A DNA stretch of 64,000 bases, taken from Apium graveolens. Lineage: Eukaryota; Streptophyta; Magnoliopsida; Apiales; Apiaceae. The stretch spans positions 54,909,751 to 54,973,750 of the forward strand of contig NC_133653.1 of the NCBI RefSeq assembly GCF_009905375.1. The letters are read 5' to 3'. Below the pieces are notes generated by a model that saw only the letters and a program-made list of their open reading frames with translations, was not told where the DNA came from and searched no databases. Below are positions 45,625 to 56,819 of the stretch, in pieces (position 1 is the stretch's first letter; every line of letters begins with the position of its first letter). The translations under genes and the position numbers were made by a program.

Positions 45625-47786
45625 ATGGATCCAAACAGCACAACAGCCTCAAAAAGACTTAAAGATTTGGCACAGCAACTCCTTGTCTATAAATCATCAT
45701 TACAACCAGCTCCCAACACAAATTCAACCCACCAATCCTCTGAACAAAATGGAGTTGTTCAACAACATAATTTCAATAAAAAAGATGAAGCAAACCTAGT
45801 CACAACTCCATCAAAAAGATTCAAGCCCAACAGAGCTGCAGTTCTAGTATGTATATTTGAAGATGAAGAACACGATGATCTGCGCGTAATTCTAACGAAA
45901 AGATCCTCGAATCTTAATAAACACTCTGGTTAGAGCATTTTGTTATTGAATTCATATGTGGGGTTGTTTTGATTGAGGGTGAAAATTTGATAAATTTTTT
46001 AATTTGTATTGTTCAGGGGAAGTTGCATTGCCTGGAGGGAAAACAGAAGAAGGTGATGAAAATGATGTACAGACAGCCTTGAGAGAGGCTCATGAGGAGA
46101 TTGGACTGGACCCGAAACTTGTTCATGTTGTTGCTGTTCTTGAATCTTTCACAACCAGGGTACACATCTTTATTATTTTTGTGGATGTTCTTGTATGTAA
46201 TAGGCCCTTTTAGTGGAAACCCTCGTTTTAGGATTGATTTTAAATTTTTAGGATCAAGAGTGGATCACTAGGAGCTCATTTTAGGTGCGGAGAAGGGGTG
46301 GGGGGTAATGTTCTTGTATGTTAATATACTGGAAGGCCCAGTTTTAGGATTGAATTTCGGTTTTAGAAGCAAAGACTGGTTCACTACGAGCTCATTTGGG
46401 CAATTTTTAACCTTAGTGAGTTCCTGACTGGAGACGTTCATTTTGATACCATGATCAATTAGTAATTTTCCTAAAATCTATGAGTGGTGGGGAATTATTT
46501 AATATCAATGTTCTAAAAATCGGCTAATTAGGGCGGGAAGTGCTCAGACAGTCAAACTGGTTTCTGATCCGAGTTTGGGTTACTCAGCCAACTACTTAGT
46601 TTTACGAAAATTGTTAAAAGTTAAAACGGACGGGGATGATAAATTGAAATCTAATGGTTGTGTACTGGTCTATTAAGGTCATCGTAAAGTACTTATGGTC
46701 ATTGACCATTCGGTTGCAGAAGCCAGAAATGGAACATGGTAGGGGATGAACTGGGGTGAATGTTGTGGTGGTGGAAGAAGAGATGGGGGATATAGTCAAA
46801 TAGGGGAGGGACGTAATATGAGATGATAGATGATACCGAGCCACTTACATTCATGTCTATTTTAAACTATTTCATCCTCTTTCAATTTCCCTGCAAGACT
46901 GACGGACTTTAGATTAGCCTAATCAGGACTGTATGGCTATCATTTCTATTTGGCTTCGAGTCAAAGACCACTAAATCAGATGTGATGCAAAGTTACAATC
47001 AAGCCGTAAGAAATAGTATGACATGGTAATGTTAAGAAAAGCGAATTGGTATTCGTTGCAAGAGTTTGTAAGGGAAATGTAAAAGAATAAAGAAAAAAAT
47101 TCCTAGAAATATCAATCATTAGCTGCACCTCAGATTCTTATAAAACACCAATTTACACTAGTTCAAAAGCAAGGAGCGATAGATTTCTTTTACACACTGA
47201 AACAAAACAAATTTCTACTAAGTTGAGTTTAGTCAGGTAATTTAGTAGTATATATTTCATCTTAGGGTAGATGTAGTTATTAAATTTAATTGGTAGAATA
47301 TTGTGGCTTTGTTTTAGATCTAAGTATTAGGCGATTGCTTTTTCCTTATCATCGTATTTCTTACAGTATGGTGTGGCAGTAGTTCCTGTGATTGGCATAC
47401 TTTATGACAAGAAAAAATTCAATCCAGTTGCAAATGCTGCTGAAGTGGAAGCAATATTCTATGCTCCACTAGAAATGTTTCTTAAGGTTCCTCCTTTAAA
47501 ATTGCAACGCCCTTGTAAATGTTTAGACATAACTATAGTAAAGATATGATTGATTGATTCTTGATATATACAGGACGAGAATCGAAGTGAAACGCAGCTC
47601 GAGTGGATGGGAGAAAAGTATCTGCTTCATTTCTTTGATTTCAGAACAGATAATACGAAGTATGAGATATGGGCTTTAACAGCAGGGATCTTGATAACAG
47701 TTGCATCAGTTGTGTACCAACGGCAACCAGCATTTACTGTGCTGAGACCTAAATTCTGGAGTGGAAATTACCAATGCAAATTTTAG
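45625..47786 (+). CDS. Nudix hydrolase of the coenzyme A diphosphatase type (4 exons)
   Basis: Such enzymes split CoA or acyl-CoA at the pyrophosphate bond; the plant family includes NUDX11, 15 and 22. Exons: 45625-45928, 46017-46159, 47367-47486, 47574-47786; GT-AG introns; 259 residues. The N-terminal ~80 residues are variable and Gln/Asn-rich. The catalytic fold starts at NRAAVLVCIFEDEEHDDLRV and ILTKRSSNL. The Nudix box spans about residues 109-132 (GGKTEEGDENDVQTALREAH, then EEIGL), with the extra residue and Asp typical of the CoA-type box. LEWMGEKYLLHFFD and WALTAGILITVASVVYQR are family C-terminal blocks. No clear transit peptide, so the compartment is open. It is squeezed between a foldback element 60 bp upstream and Tat-D 198 bp downstream; its promoter must lie in or beyond the foldback. 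Confidence 0.9.
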
Positions 47787-47984
47787 CTATCCGTATTCTC
47801 TGCACCTTCTTGGCATTTTAATGAACGACCAACATATGGAGTCACATAGACACATATATTCAAATAGATGTGTGCAAGCTTACGAGGGGATTTGCACCTT
47901 ATTATACCAATAGTTCTCCCATTCATTGGCTGTCAATACTTTGTTGTAATCTACATAAAATTTATAATTATGCATTTATATATC

Positions 47985-48554
47985 TGATAGGGATAAATAA
48001 ATTATGATTGTATAATTAAATATTGCATTAATTGTACAAGTTGTGGGCTGCTAGGCCCAATAAAAAGATATATGAAACTCAGACCAGAAAAGTTAAGCCT
48101 GATGGACCAGATCAGGCCTGATGGAATAAAAAAGGCCCAAAAGCCCTAATTATTAATTAATTTCGTAATTAATTAATAAGGGAAAAATCAGCTATTGAGA
48201 AGAGTCCCGATAAGGATATAAATCCTTATAGATTAGCCTCAAGGGGACCTAAAAGGATAAGGAATCAGCTTCCTACTTCCTAGGACTCCTAAGTCTATCC
48301 TAATTCAGAGGCTTGTCCACCAAGTCTCCTATACCAAGTCCAATTCAAGGACTCCCACATCTATATAAGGGGTCTCACCCCCACCGATCAGAACTACGTT
48401 TTTTAGGCTTGATTCTCTAATTCACAGAGATACGTAGGCATCTCGTAAAGGCAGATTGAGTCACGAAACACGAGAGCAGCCATTAAAGGCCTTGAGCTCC
48501 CGAATCTTAGTATTAAATACAGCAAGTAATAACCTTGGTTTTTTATCCATAACA
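47985..48554 (+). repeat. Tat-D 5' LTR
   Basis: TGATAGGGAT...CCATAACA, 570 bp. A TATA box (CTATATAAGG, 48361-48370) marks the likely start of the genomic RNA about 30 bases downstream, in the leader-like end of the LTR. Confidence 0.95.
48361..48370 (+). promoter_or_regulatory. TATA box of Tat-D 5' LTR
   Basis: CTATATAAGG in the LTR, about 220 bases before gag. The same box is present in the 3' LTR at about 58681, where it could drive transcription rightward toward the 3' side of CHLI. Confidence 0.7.
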
Positions 48555-48556
48555 TT

Positions 48557-48574
48557 TGGCGCCGTCTGTGGGAA
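48557..48574 (+). other. Tat-D primer-binding site
   Basis: TGGCGCCGTCTGTGGGAA, two bases after the LTR. The first nine bases fit the 3' end of a plant tRNA such as tRNA-Asp; such TGGCGCC sites are usual in Tat and Athila elements. Confidence 0.75.
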
Positions 48575-48589
48575 AACGGAACAACAACC

Positions 48590-51500
48590 ATGGCGAGAAC
48601 ACGGAGAACAACCAGCACTCTGGAGGAGGGAACACCATCAGGGACAACCCAGGTGATTTCATCAACCGTGGAGGTTCCTCCCCATTCAACTTATGCATCT
48701 ACTCAGGGGGAAGCCCAGACAGGGGCAACTCAACCTCAGCCACAAGGGACAACTCCCCCGACTATTCAAGGTACGAATCCTCAAGTTCAACAAGTACATA
48801 TACCTGTGAATTCTCGACCCGTCGGGTATGAATATTCAACTGTTGTTACTACTAACCCCCCTTATGGGATGCCCCTTCACCCTGAGGTTGGAGGAAGCGG
48901 ATATGCTGGGCGAAGTGAAGCACGAGGGCGGTCGCCCCCCTATATACGAGGTTTGGATCCTATCCCTGAGGATCGGGAATTTTCTGGTCCATACACTGAG
49001 AGAGACTCCGAATCTTCGGATGATGAAGTGGCCCCGAGAAGGAGGCGTCCTGGAAAAGAGCCAATGGCCGATGGAAGGCAACGCCCCCAAAGCACCCCAG
49101 GGGCGAATCCCCAAGAAGTGCAGGAAAAGATCAGGGCTCATGAGGCTGAAATCCAAAGGCTGAGGCGTGACTTGGAGGCTCACCAAGCCACCAGAACCCA
49201 CATACCACCTAGGGGGAGAAATCCTCCTCCTATCATAGACCTGGATGGTCCGGTAAGAAGAAGGGCTGTTGTCCCAAGAACTGATCCAAGCAATCTCCTT
49301 CCCCTTGGAGATCCTGATGATCCAACTCCACCCTTCACAGAAGAGATAATGAATGCCCATATCTCAAGGAAATTCAAGATGCCCACTATCAAAGCCTATG
49401 ATGGCACGGGAGACCCCGCTAATCATGTTAGGACATTCTCTAATGCACTGCTGCTGCAACCCGTGAATGATGCTATAAAATGTCGGGCCTTTCCTCAAAC
49501 CCTGTCGGGTATGGCTCAAAGATGGTACAGTCGCCTACCCCCAAATTCTATTGGATCATTCAGAGAATTAAGTCAGGCTTTTATTAAGCAATTCATCAGT
49601 GGAAGAGTCCATGAGAAAAGTTCAGCATCTCTTATGAGTCTTGTGCAGGGAGCTAAGGAATCCTTAAGAGATTACCTGAATCGTTTTACAAAGGAGGCTT
49701 TAAAAGTCCCAGACCTTGATGATAAGGTAGCCATGATAGCACTGCAACAAGGAACTAGGGATGAGTTTTTTAAGATGTCTTTGACCAAACGACCCCCTGA
49801 GAGCATGTTGCAGCTCCAAGAGAGGGCAGGGAAGTATATCAAGGTTGAAGAAAGTATGAGGAAGACCGTAGTAAGTAATGAGCCCACTGGAGGCAAGAAA
49901 CGAAAAACTGATTTGGAGTATATCGCTAAGGACAAATATCCTAGAACCGAACAAAACCCTGATTCAACCCCCAAGAAGGGAGGACCTGGGCAAAAGTTCA
50001 CTGAATACGCTAAGCTGAATGCTCCCAGAAGTCAGATTTTGATGGAGATTGAGAAAGATAGAGATATTCGCTGGCCTAAGCCCTTGAAGGCTGATCCCGC
50101 CAAGCTAGATAAGGGCAAGTATTGCAGGTTTCACAAAGATGTTGGCCATGACACCGATGAGTGTAGGCAGTTGAAAGATGAAATTGAGTTTTTGATTCGA
50201 AAAGGAAGATTGAATAAGTATACTGGAGATGGAGGGGACAGAAATAATAATGGAAGGAAGAACTTTGAAGATCGTAGGAGGGACCAAGATGATCAGGGGC
50301 GGAATCCCCAACCTAGAGGACCAGTTATAAACACCATTTATGGAGGGCCGAGACCTCAAGGGCCTGTGATAAACACGATCTTTGGAGGTCCAACTGCTGC
50401 TGGATTGTCCAAAAATTCCAGAAAGGCATATACTAGAGAGGTTATGCATATTGTTGGAGAAGCCCCGAAGAGGGCCAGGACAGAAGTAACATTGACTTTT
50501 GATGATTCCGACCTAGAGGGTGTGAAGTTTCCCCATGACGACCCGCTGGTCATAACACCAATAATAGGAAATAGCCCGGTTAAGAGGGTCCTTGTGGATA
50601 ATGGTGCTTCTGTGGATATCTTGCTCCACGACACCTTTCTAAGGATGGGGTATAACGACTCCCAGTTAACACCAACCGACATGCCGATATATGGATTTGC
50701 TGGAGTAGAATGTCCTGTGGAAGGGATAATCAAGTTGCCAACCACCATAGGTACGGAGCCAAGGCAAGCAACGCAGATGCTGGATTTCGTAGTGGTAAAG
50801 GCTAGTTCAACTTATAATGCTATCATGTGGAGAACAGGGATACATGCATTCAAGGCAGTCCCCTCTTCCTACCATTCAGTCATGAAGTTTCCCACCCGAA
50901 ACGGGATTGGAGAAGAGAGAGGAGATCAAAAAATGGCTAGAAGCTGTTATGTGGCCTCTTTGAGGGCAGATGGAGTCGGGGGGCAGGTTCTTCCTATTGA
51001 AGATATGGATGTTCGAGAAAATGATGAGAATAGAGGAAGGCCAGCAGAAGAATTGGTTTCGGTTCCTTTAGATCCCAAGAATCCTGAGAGGATGACTTTC
51101 ATTGGAGCCACATTAGAGGAGCCCCTTAGAGGGAAGTTAGTGAAATTTTTGCAAGAAAATAGTGATGTGTTTGCATGGTCAGCAGCTGATATGCCAGGCA
51201 TAGACCCGGAGTTAATTACTCACAAACTAAACGTAGATCCAAGCCGGAAGACAGTGAAACAAAAGAAAAGAAATTTTGCCCCGGAAAGACAAGAGGCTAT
51301 AAAGCAGGAAGTGGAAAAGCTCTTAGAGGCTGGATTCATTGAGGAGATTCAATTTCCGGAGTGGTTAGCAAACCCTGTAATGGTGAAGAAGGCTAATGGA
51401 AAGTGGAGGATGTGTATAGACTTCACCGATCTGAATGATGCATGCCCCAAAGACTGTTTTCCGCTGCCTAGAATTGATACTTTGATTGATGCCACCGCTG

Positions 51501-54295
51501 GACATGAGATGCTGAGTTTCATGGATGGGTTTAGCGGATACAACCAGATCAAAATGCATAAGGATGACGTTCCAAAGGTATCATTTATCACTGACTTTGG
51601 CGTTTATTGTTATCTTGTTATGGCGTTTGGTCTCAAGAATGCAGGAGCCACCTATCAAAGGTTGGTGAATAAAATTTTTAAGGATCTTATTGGGAAGACT
51701 ATGGAAGTCTATGTTGATGACATGCTAGTCAAGAGTCTAGTAAAGACTGATCATATAACCCATTTGAGGGAAGCTTTTGAGGTCCTGAGGTACCACAAGA
51801 TGATGTTGAATCCGACAAAGTGTGCTTTCGGAGTAGGATCTGGAAAATTCTTGGGATTGATGGTCTCAAAGAGGGGAATTGAGGCTAACCCCGATAAAAT
51901 AAAGGCAATCCTGGACATGGAACCCCCAACAACTGTCAAGGATGTTCAGAAACTCACAGGAAGGGTTGCTGCGCTAGGACGATTCATCTCCAAGTCAGGA
52001 GACAAGTGCTTGTCATTCTTCAAGTCATTAAAGAACATTAAAGACTTTGTATGGAGTGAGGAAAATCAGAAGGCATTTGAAGAGTTAAAGAAGTATATGG
52101 GCCAGGCCCCGTTGTTGGCCAAGCCAGTTCTGAGAGAAGTTTTATTCTTGTACTTGGTTGTTTCAGAAAACGCCTTGAGCGCGGTGTTGGTTAAGGAGGA
52201 ACTGAAAGTTCAGAAACCCGTATACTATGTCAGCAAAATTTTGCATGGTGCTGAGTTGAATTATTCAGCCATTGAGAAATTCGCTTTAGCCTTGGTAATG
52301 GCTTCAAGAAAGCTGCGTCCTTATTTTCAAGCTCACCAAATTGAAGTGCTAACAAATCAGCCACTGAGAAATATCATTCACAGTCCCAAGGCAAGTGGGA
52401 AACTGATTAAGTGGGCAATAGAGTTGGGAGAGTTCGATCTCAAGTATAAGCCACGTACGGCCATAAAAGCCCAGACACTAGCTGACTTCGTGGTGGAATG
52501 TACCATACCCAACCAAGAAGTCGGGGGGCAGGAAGATACCATACCTCAAGACAAGGGAGTCGACAATGGGGACGAGGAGAAAGAATATTGGGTTCTCTAT
52601 TTTGATGGAGCATCAAAAACAAATTCCAGTGGAGCAGGGTTGGTTTTGCAAAGCCCTGATGGATTCTTAATTGAGTATGCCATGAAGCTAGACTTCCCAA
52701 CCACAAACAATGAGGCAGAGTATGAAGCCCTGATTGCTGGCCTTGGTCTAGCTGGGACACTTAGAGTCAAAAACTTAAAGGTCCGTGGAGACTCGAAGCT
52801 GATCATATCCCAGGTGAAGGGAGAATTTGAGGCAAGAGATGATACGATGGCTAACTATGTTCGCCTAGTAAGGGCTGTGATGACCCAATTTAATGAATGC
52901 CATGTTGAACACATTCCAAGGGAAGAAAATGCTAAGGCAGATGCGCTATCAAAGTTTGCTTCATCTGAGATTGAAGAAAGTTCAGGGAGTGTGTACTTCC
53001 GTGTTTTGAAGACACGAAGCATAGATGTTAAGCTTGTGGCTCCCGTAGATTTGGGGACGTCATGGATTGATCCCATCAAGGCTCACATTCAGACCGGTTG
53101 GTTGCCAAGCGATGCAATTGAGGCACGGAAGTTAACTGTTCGAGCACTAAGGTACTCTTTGATAGATGGGATTCTATATAAAAGATCTTTCGCGGTTCCT
53201 TACTTGAGGTGTCTCAGGCCCGATGAGGCACGCTTAGCTCTTGAGGAAGTGCATGGAGGTATTTGTGGGCAACACTTGGGGGGCAGGGCCTTGGCTCATA
53301 AGATAACTCGTTTAGGCTTCTATTGGCCAGAAATGATGGCTGATGCCAAAGAATATGTAAAGAAGTGTGATCGTTGTCAGAAGCATGCACCAGTCGCCAG
53401 ACAACCCCCCGAGATGCTGACCTCTATCAACTCACCTATTCCCTTTGCTATGTGGGGGATGGATATTCTAGGGCCTTTTCCTATGGCCACAGCACAAAGG
53501 AAGTTTCTGATTGTAGCCATTGATTATTTCACCAAGTGGATCGAAGCCAAACCTTTGGCCAAAATCACAACTAAGCAGGTTGCACAATTCCTGTGGGAAA
53601 ACATTATGTGCCGATATGGAATTCCCCGTATCCTCGTCACTGACAATGGAACACAATTCAACAATGAGGAATTCAAGAAGTATTGCGAAGAAAATGAAAT
53701 TGAGTTACGGTTCACCTCTGTGGCTCACCCGCAAGCCAATGGGCAAGCGGAGGTAGCAAATCGGATAATCCTGGATGGACTAAAGAAGAGGATCGAGAAG
53801 TCAAGAAATAATTGGGTAGATGAGATACTTCCAATATTATGGGCCTACAGGACTACTTGTAGAGTCACGACAGATGCAACTCCTTTCATGTTGGCATATG
53901 GGGCGGAAGCAGTAGTTCCCGTGGAGATATCACATTCCTCTCCAAGGATTCAGGCCTTCGATGAGAAAGAAAATGAGGAAGGGCAGAGATTAGCCCTGGA
54001 TTTAATTGATGAAGTGCGAGATAAAGCACACGCAAAGATAGTAGAATATCAGAAAAAGGCTTCATTCTACTACAACCTAAGGGTTAAAGAGAGGTTTTTC
54101 AAACAAGGTGACCTAGTCTTGAGAAAAATAGAGGCTTCTGGTGTCGGACAGAAAGGAAAGCTTGCCCCAAATTGGGAAGGGCCGTATAGAGTCAAGAGCG
54201 TTCAGGGTAGAGGAACCTACAAGCTGGAGACTATGGATGGTTTTGAAGTCCCGAGAACCTGGCACGCACAAAACCTGAAGGTTTACTACGTGTAA
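48590..54295 (+). CDS. Tat-D gag-pol polyprotein, 1901 residues, uninterrupted
   Basis: One open frame encodes all core functions. Gag: retrotransposon gag domain around residues 260-420 (RAFPQTLSGMAQRWYSRLPP), then a CX2HX4HX4C-like finger near 510 (CRFHKDVGHDTDEC). Protease near 667 (VDNGASVDIL; DNG in place of DTG is normal in this lineage). RT about 840-1130 with FMDGFSGYNQI (near 977) and YVDDMLVKS (near 1040). First RNase H, about 1140-1300, lacks the DAS motif (YLVVSENALS) and is degenerate. Second RNase H, about 1330-1460: YFDGASKTNSSGAG, NNEAEYEAL, RGDSKLI, NAKADALSKF. Integrase: HHCC finger from 1553, catalytic WGMDILGPF, TDNGTQF and QANGQAE with 35 residues between the last Asp and Glu. 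It ends in a GPY-type tail (NWEGPYRVKSV), no chromodomain. No lesion seen. Confidence 0.95.
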   Translation: MARTRRTTSTLEEGTPSGTTQVISSTVEVPPHSTYASTQGEAQTGATQPQPQGTTPPTIQGTNPQVQQVHIPVNSRPVGYEYSTVVTTNPPYGMPLHPEVGGSGYAGRSEARGRSPPYIRGLDPIPEDREFSGPYTERDSESSDDEVAPRRRRPGKEPMADGRQRPQSTPGANPQEVQEKIRAHEAEIQRLRRDLEAHQATRTHIPPRGRNPPPIIDLDGPVRRRAVVPRTDPSNLLPLGDPDDPTPPFTEEIMNAHISRKFKMPTIKAYDGTGDPANHVRTFSNALLLQPVNDAIKCRAFPQTLSGMAQRWYSRLPPNSIGSFRELSQAFIKQFISGRVHEKSSASLMSLVQGAKESLRDYLNRFTKEALKVPDLDDKVAMIALQQGTRDEFFKMSLTKRPPESMLQLQERAGKYIKVEESMRKTVVSNEPTGGKKRKTDLEYIAKDKYPRTEQNPDSTPKKGGPGQKFTEYAKLNAPRSQILMEIEKDRDIRWPKPLKADPAKLDKGKYCRFHKDVGHDTDECRQLKDEIEFLIRKGRLNKYTGDGGDRNNNGRKNFEDRRRDQDDQGRNPQPRGPVINTIYGGPRPQGPVINTIFGGPTAAGLSKNSRKAYTREVMHIVGEAPKRARTEVTLTFDDSDLEGVKFPHDDPLVITPIIGNSPVKRVLVDNGASVDILLHDTFLRMGYNDSQLTPTDMPIYGFAGVECPVEGIIKLPTTIGTEPRQATQMLDFVVVKASSTYNAIMWRTGIHAFKAVPSSYHSVMKFPTRNGIGEERGDQKMARSCYVASLRADGVGGQVLPIEDMDVRENDENRGRPAEELVSVPLDPKNPERMTFIGATLEEPLRGKLVKFLQENSDVFAWSAADMPGIDPELITHKLNVDPSRKTVKQKKRNFAPERQEAIKQEVEKLLEAGFIEEIQFPEWLANPVMVKKANGKWRMCIDFTDLNDACPKDCFPLPRIDTLIDATAGHEMLSFMDGFSGYNQIKMHKDDVPKVSFITDFGVYCYLVMAFGLKNAGATYQRLVNKIFKDLIGKTMEVYVDDMLVKSLVKTDHITHLREAFEVLRYHKMMLNPTKCAFGVGSGKFLGLMVSKRGIEANPDKIKAILDMEPPTTVKDVQKLTGRVAALGRFISKSGDKCLSFFKSLKNIKDFVWSEENQKAFEELKKYMGQAPLLAKPVLREVLFLYLVVSENALSAVLVKEELKVQKPVYYVSKILHGAELNYSAIEKFALALVMASRKLRPYFQAHQIEVLTNQPLRNIIHSPKASGKLIKWAIELGEFDLKYKPRTAIKAQTLADFVVECTIPNQEVGGQEDTIPQDKGVDNGDEEKEYWVLYFDGASKTNSSGAGLVLQSPDGFLIEYAMKLDFPTTNNEAEYEALIAGLGLAGTLRVKNLKVRGDSKLIISQVKGEFEARDDTMANYVRLVRAVMTQFNECHVEHIPREENAKADALSKFASSEIEESSGSVYFRVLKTRSIDVKLVAPVDLGTSWIDPIKAHIQTGWLPSDAIEARKLTVRALRYSLIDGILYKRSFAVPYLRCLRPDEARLALEEVHGGICGQHLGGRALAHKITRLGFYWPEMMADAKEYVKKCDRCQKHAPVARQPPEMLTSINSPIPFAMWGMDILGPFPMATAQRKFLIVAIDYFTKWIEAKPLAKITTKQVAQFLWENIMCRYGIPRILVTDNGTQFNNEEFKKYCEENEIELRFTSVAHPQANGQAEVANRIILDGLKKRIEKSRNNWVDEILPILWAYRTTCRVTTDATPFMLAYGAEAVVPVEISHSSPRIQAFDEKENEEGQRLALDLIDEVRDKAHAKIVEYQKKASFYYNLRVKERFFKQGDLVLRKIEASGVGQKGKLAPNWEGPYRVKSVQGRGTYKLETMDGFEVPRTWHAQNLKVYYV

Positions 54296-54654
54296 GATGG
54301 TCGAAGTACGATTCTCACTTGTCATTATGACAAGTAGGTTTAAAAGCACCTTGAAGCTTTGTTTGCATAGTATTTTTCTTTTTTAGCTATTATAGATCAG
54401 GGTCGAACCCATATTATGTAAGGTTTTGGAAAACCAGACTTGAAATTGAAGAGTTCGAAATTATTTCAACCTATGGATGTTTGAGTTGTGATAATACTTG
54501 TGTGGCCCATTAAGCCAAGTTTGAATATTAAAGTATCGGAAAAATGAAGGAGAGAATGCAAATAAGGAAAGTAGCATAGCCCCGCAGGGTAATAAGTTTT
54601 AATACAAACAAAAGTCCAGACATAAATTAAGGATAAAATTACAAAATAGAAAAA
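54296..54654. other. Spacer between convergent Tat-D genes
   Basis: About 360 bases between the gag-pol stop and the stop of the antisense gene. The two transcription units converge here. No further frame. Confidence 0.6.
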
Positions 54655-56510
54655 CTACTCCTCCATGTGGGAGCCTTCATTCTCTTTCTCCTTATCAGCG
54701 CCTTCAGCGTCCTTCGCAGGAGAAGCGGGAGGAGAAGCAGTGTTAGGATCCAAGATGCGATCATCTGGCTGAGGAGAGTCGAAGAGGGCGTCTATGCTGT
54801 CCTCTGACTCAGCCTGCTCAGGACTTATAAAGTCCTTAGGGTCGACTAAGCCCTGGTACTTCTCAGAAACAGCCTTCACGGCCGCATCCCATCCCTGAGT
54901 GAACTGTAGGGAGTAAAGACCCTCATCATGAATCTCCATGAGATTCTTAAACTTGTCAGAATCCATGTAGTCATCAATGAGCTTATCCTTATCGCTCCTA
55001 AGTTTCACCAGCTCGGAATGAGCCTTAGCCAGCTCATCTTTCTTCGTGTCCAGCTTCTTCTCTAGGACCTTGGCTCTCTCCTCCCACTTCTTCATCTCCT
55101 TCTCAAAAACATCAGAGTTACCCTTCCAAGATCTAGCCTGATGTAGGGCCGCCTGGAAATAGGTATTACTCTGCAAAGAAATATGTATGAGTTGGCGCAA
55201 ATTCATTGGGATACAAGAAAAGTTGAAATTCACAAAAGGAAGAGAAGAAAAAAGAAAATTACCGCAGCTTGGGCTTGAGAACCCAGAAGCTCAATAGTCT
55301 CGACATCACTCCCCGTAACAATGTCAGTGAAATCATGGGGAGTGATGGAATGGTACGACCAATCCTTGGCATGTTTGGTGGATCCAACCACCGTATCGCT
55401 CCTCCTGAAGCCCCAGTTAGGCCTGAAGGAATGTGCCTTAAGTGGAGGATCCACATCGTCCCCTAGCTCGACCACCGGGACGTGGGGCTTAAGGAAAGTA
55501 GGACCGTCAGGTTTGCTCCTGGGGTCCCTGTTTAACTTGGCCCTCTTCTGGCGGCCAGATTCCCCCTCCTTGGGCCTATTGACATTATTAATAGCCTCAC
55601 AAGCTGAAAGGAAAAGCAGAAGGAATATTAAAATCCAGAAAAAAGAAAAGGTGCGATTAAAGAGAAGGAAAAATAATTACGCAGGTATAAATTTACCCTT
55701 ATCACTGGCCTGGGAGAGACCAACTTTCTTCAAGGAAAATTCCTCTAAAAGGGTCCAGGTGTCTGTTTTCCCATCATCTGAAATTAAGGCTTGGTAGGCC
55801 ACCTCCTCCTCATCAGTTAATCTGATGCTACCAGGACTACCATCTGATACTTTGCAAAATGGCCTACGGAAGAGTGTGGCCCAATCACCCCCAGCCCAGG
55901 TCAGCCTGACAAACTCATCCCTCCATTTAGGGTTGTTCTCAACTATAGAGTTACTGTCAAAGATATGGGGAATTTTGGGCCGTTGGCGAATTAAAGCCCA
56001 GCCCGGCTGACTCATGGAACTATTATAGAATTGGAAAACTTTCCTAAAGACTGCTACGGAAAGAGGAAAGCTATTCCTGAGACAAAGGACCATAAAACAG
56101 ATAATGTTCCTCCAGGCGTTAGGAGGGAGTTGACAAGGGTTGATTCGTACATCGGCTAGTAAACGAGGAATAAATTCGTGAAATGGGAACCTAAGACCTG
56201 CGGTCAGGGCTCCTCGATAAATGAACAGGGTATCCCCCTCCCAATTACAAGTCCTATCCCCAGGGGCGGCTGGAGTGATCCTAAGGTGGGGTGGAAGTCT
56301 GTACAGGGTATTCATAGACTCTATCCTACCATCTAACTCATGAAAAGTGTTACCATGATTATACGAATCTAACTCAGACAGAGAAGGATATTCATCACCT
56401 CTCGAGTTAATCATATCAATGAGGGAAGTATATGGAGATTGAATTTGGATGTTTGTACCTCTCTTAGAGACATTCATCTTCTGCAAACGAGCTAGGTCAC
56501 GGTCCGCCAT
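54655..56510 (-). CDS. Antisense accessory gene of Tat-D (3 exons, 556 residues)
   Basis: On the strand opposite to gag-pol: exon 1 56510-55697, exon 2 55603-55263, exon 3 55170-54655. Both introns are short (93 and 92 bp), have GT-AG ends and join in phase, removing the stops that otherwise end each frame. The ATG context (TTAATGGCGG) is good. The N-terminal part (TAGLRFPFHEFIPRLL, QLPPNAWRNIICFMVLC) resembles the plant family described as 'putative gypsy type transposon' (Pfam PF04195). The middle is basic (RQKRAKLNRDPRSK). Exon 3 is a coiled coil (KKWEERAKVLEKKLDTKKDE) with an acidic, Pro/Ser-rich tail (EKENEGSHMEE). Extra genes, some antisense, are known in Tat-lineage elements; their role is unknown. 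The intact reading across two introns argues for selection or very recent activity. Product biochemistry: not inferred. Confidence 0.8.
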
Positions 56511-56675
56511 TAATATGCTTCGGTTGAAGGCTTGAAACCCAGAAATACTTGAGAATGGAGGAGCTGCGGTGGCTTTGGTCGCCGGAAATCGCCTTCAAAA
56601 GGGAGAACTTTAGAGAAAAATGTGAGATGAAATGAGAAGTGGGAAGTGAAGTGAGGATTCTCACTCCACACTACA

Positions 56676-56683
56676 CTTATATA
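56676..56683 (-). promoter_or_regulatory. TATA box of the antisense gene
   Basis: The minus strand reads CCTATATAAGTG here, 166 bases before the ATG. This leaves a 5' UTR of about 130 bases that is rich in CT (TTTTTCTCTAAAGTTCTCC). No intron needed in the UTR. Confidence 0.6.
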
Positions 56684-56819
56684 GGCGAAAAGCTCGGAAT
56701 ACGAGGCGTTTTTAGGCCCATTTAGCCAGGCCCAACCTAAAGGCCCATCTACAAGAAGTATCAGGAACAATCTAGAAGCTCCTGTGGAATTTAAAAAGTC
56801 AAAAATCGACCAGAACCTT

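Noticed and set aside
46160..47366. The 1.2-kb second intron of the Nudix gene as a site of an extra gene
   Set aside because: No frame with coding features; the minus-strand Ser/Thr-rich frame at 46614-46844 has no support.
48828..54349. Many frames of 60-174 codons on both strands over Tat-D gag-pol
   Set aside because: Shadows of the 1901-codon frame; none has its own start context or family match.
56510..56770. An 86-codon minus-strand frame upstream of the antisense gene
   Set aside because: It spans the antisense TATA box and 5' UTR and stops at the ATG; no recognisable domain.
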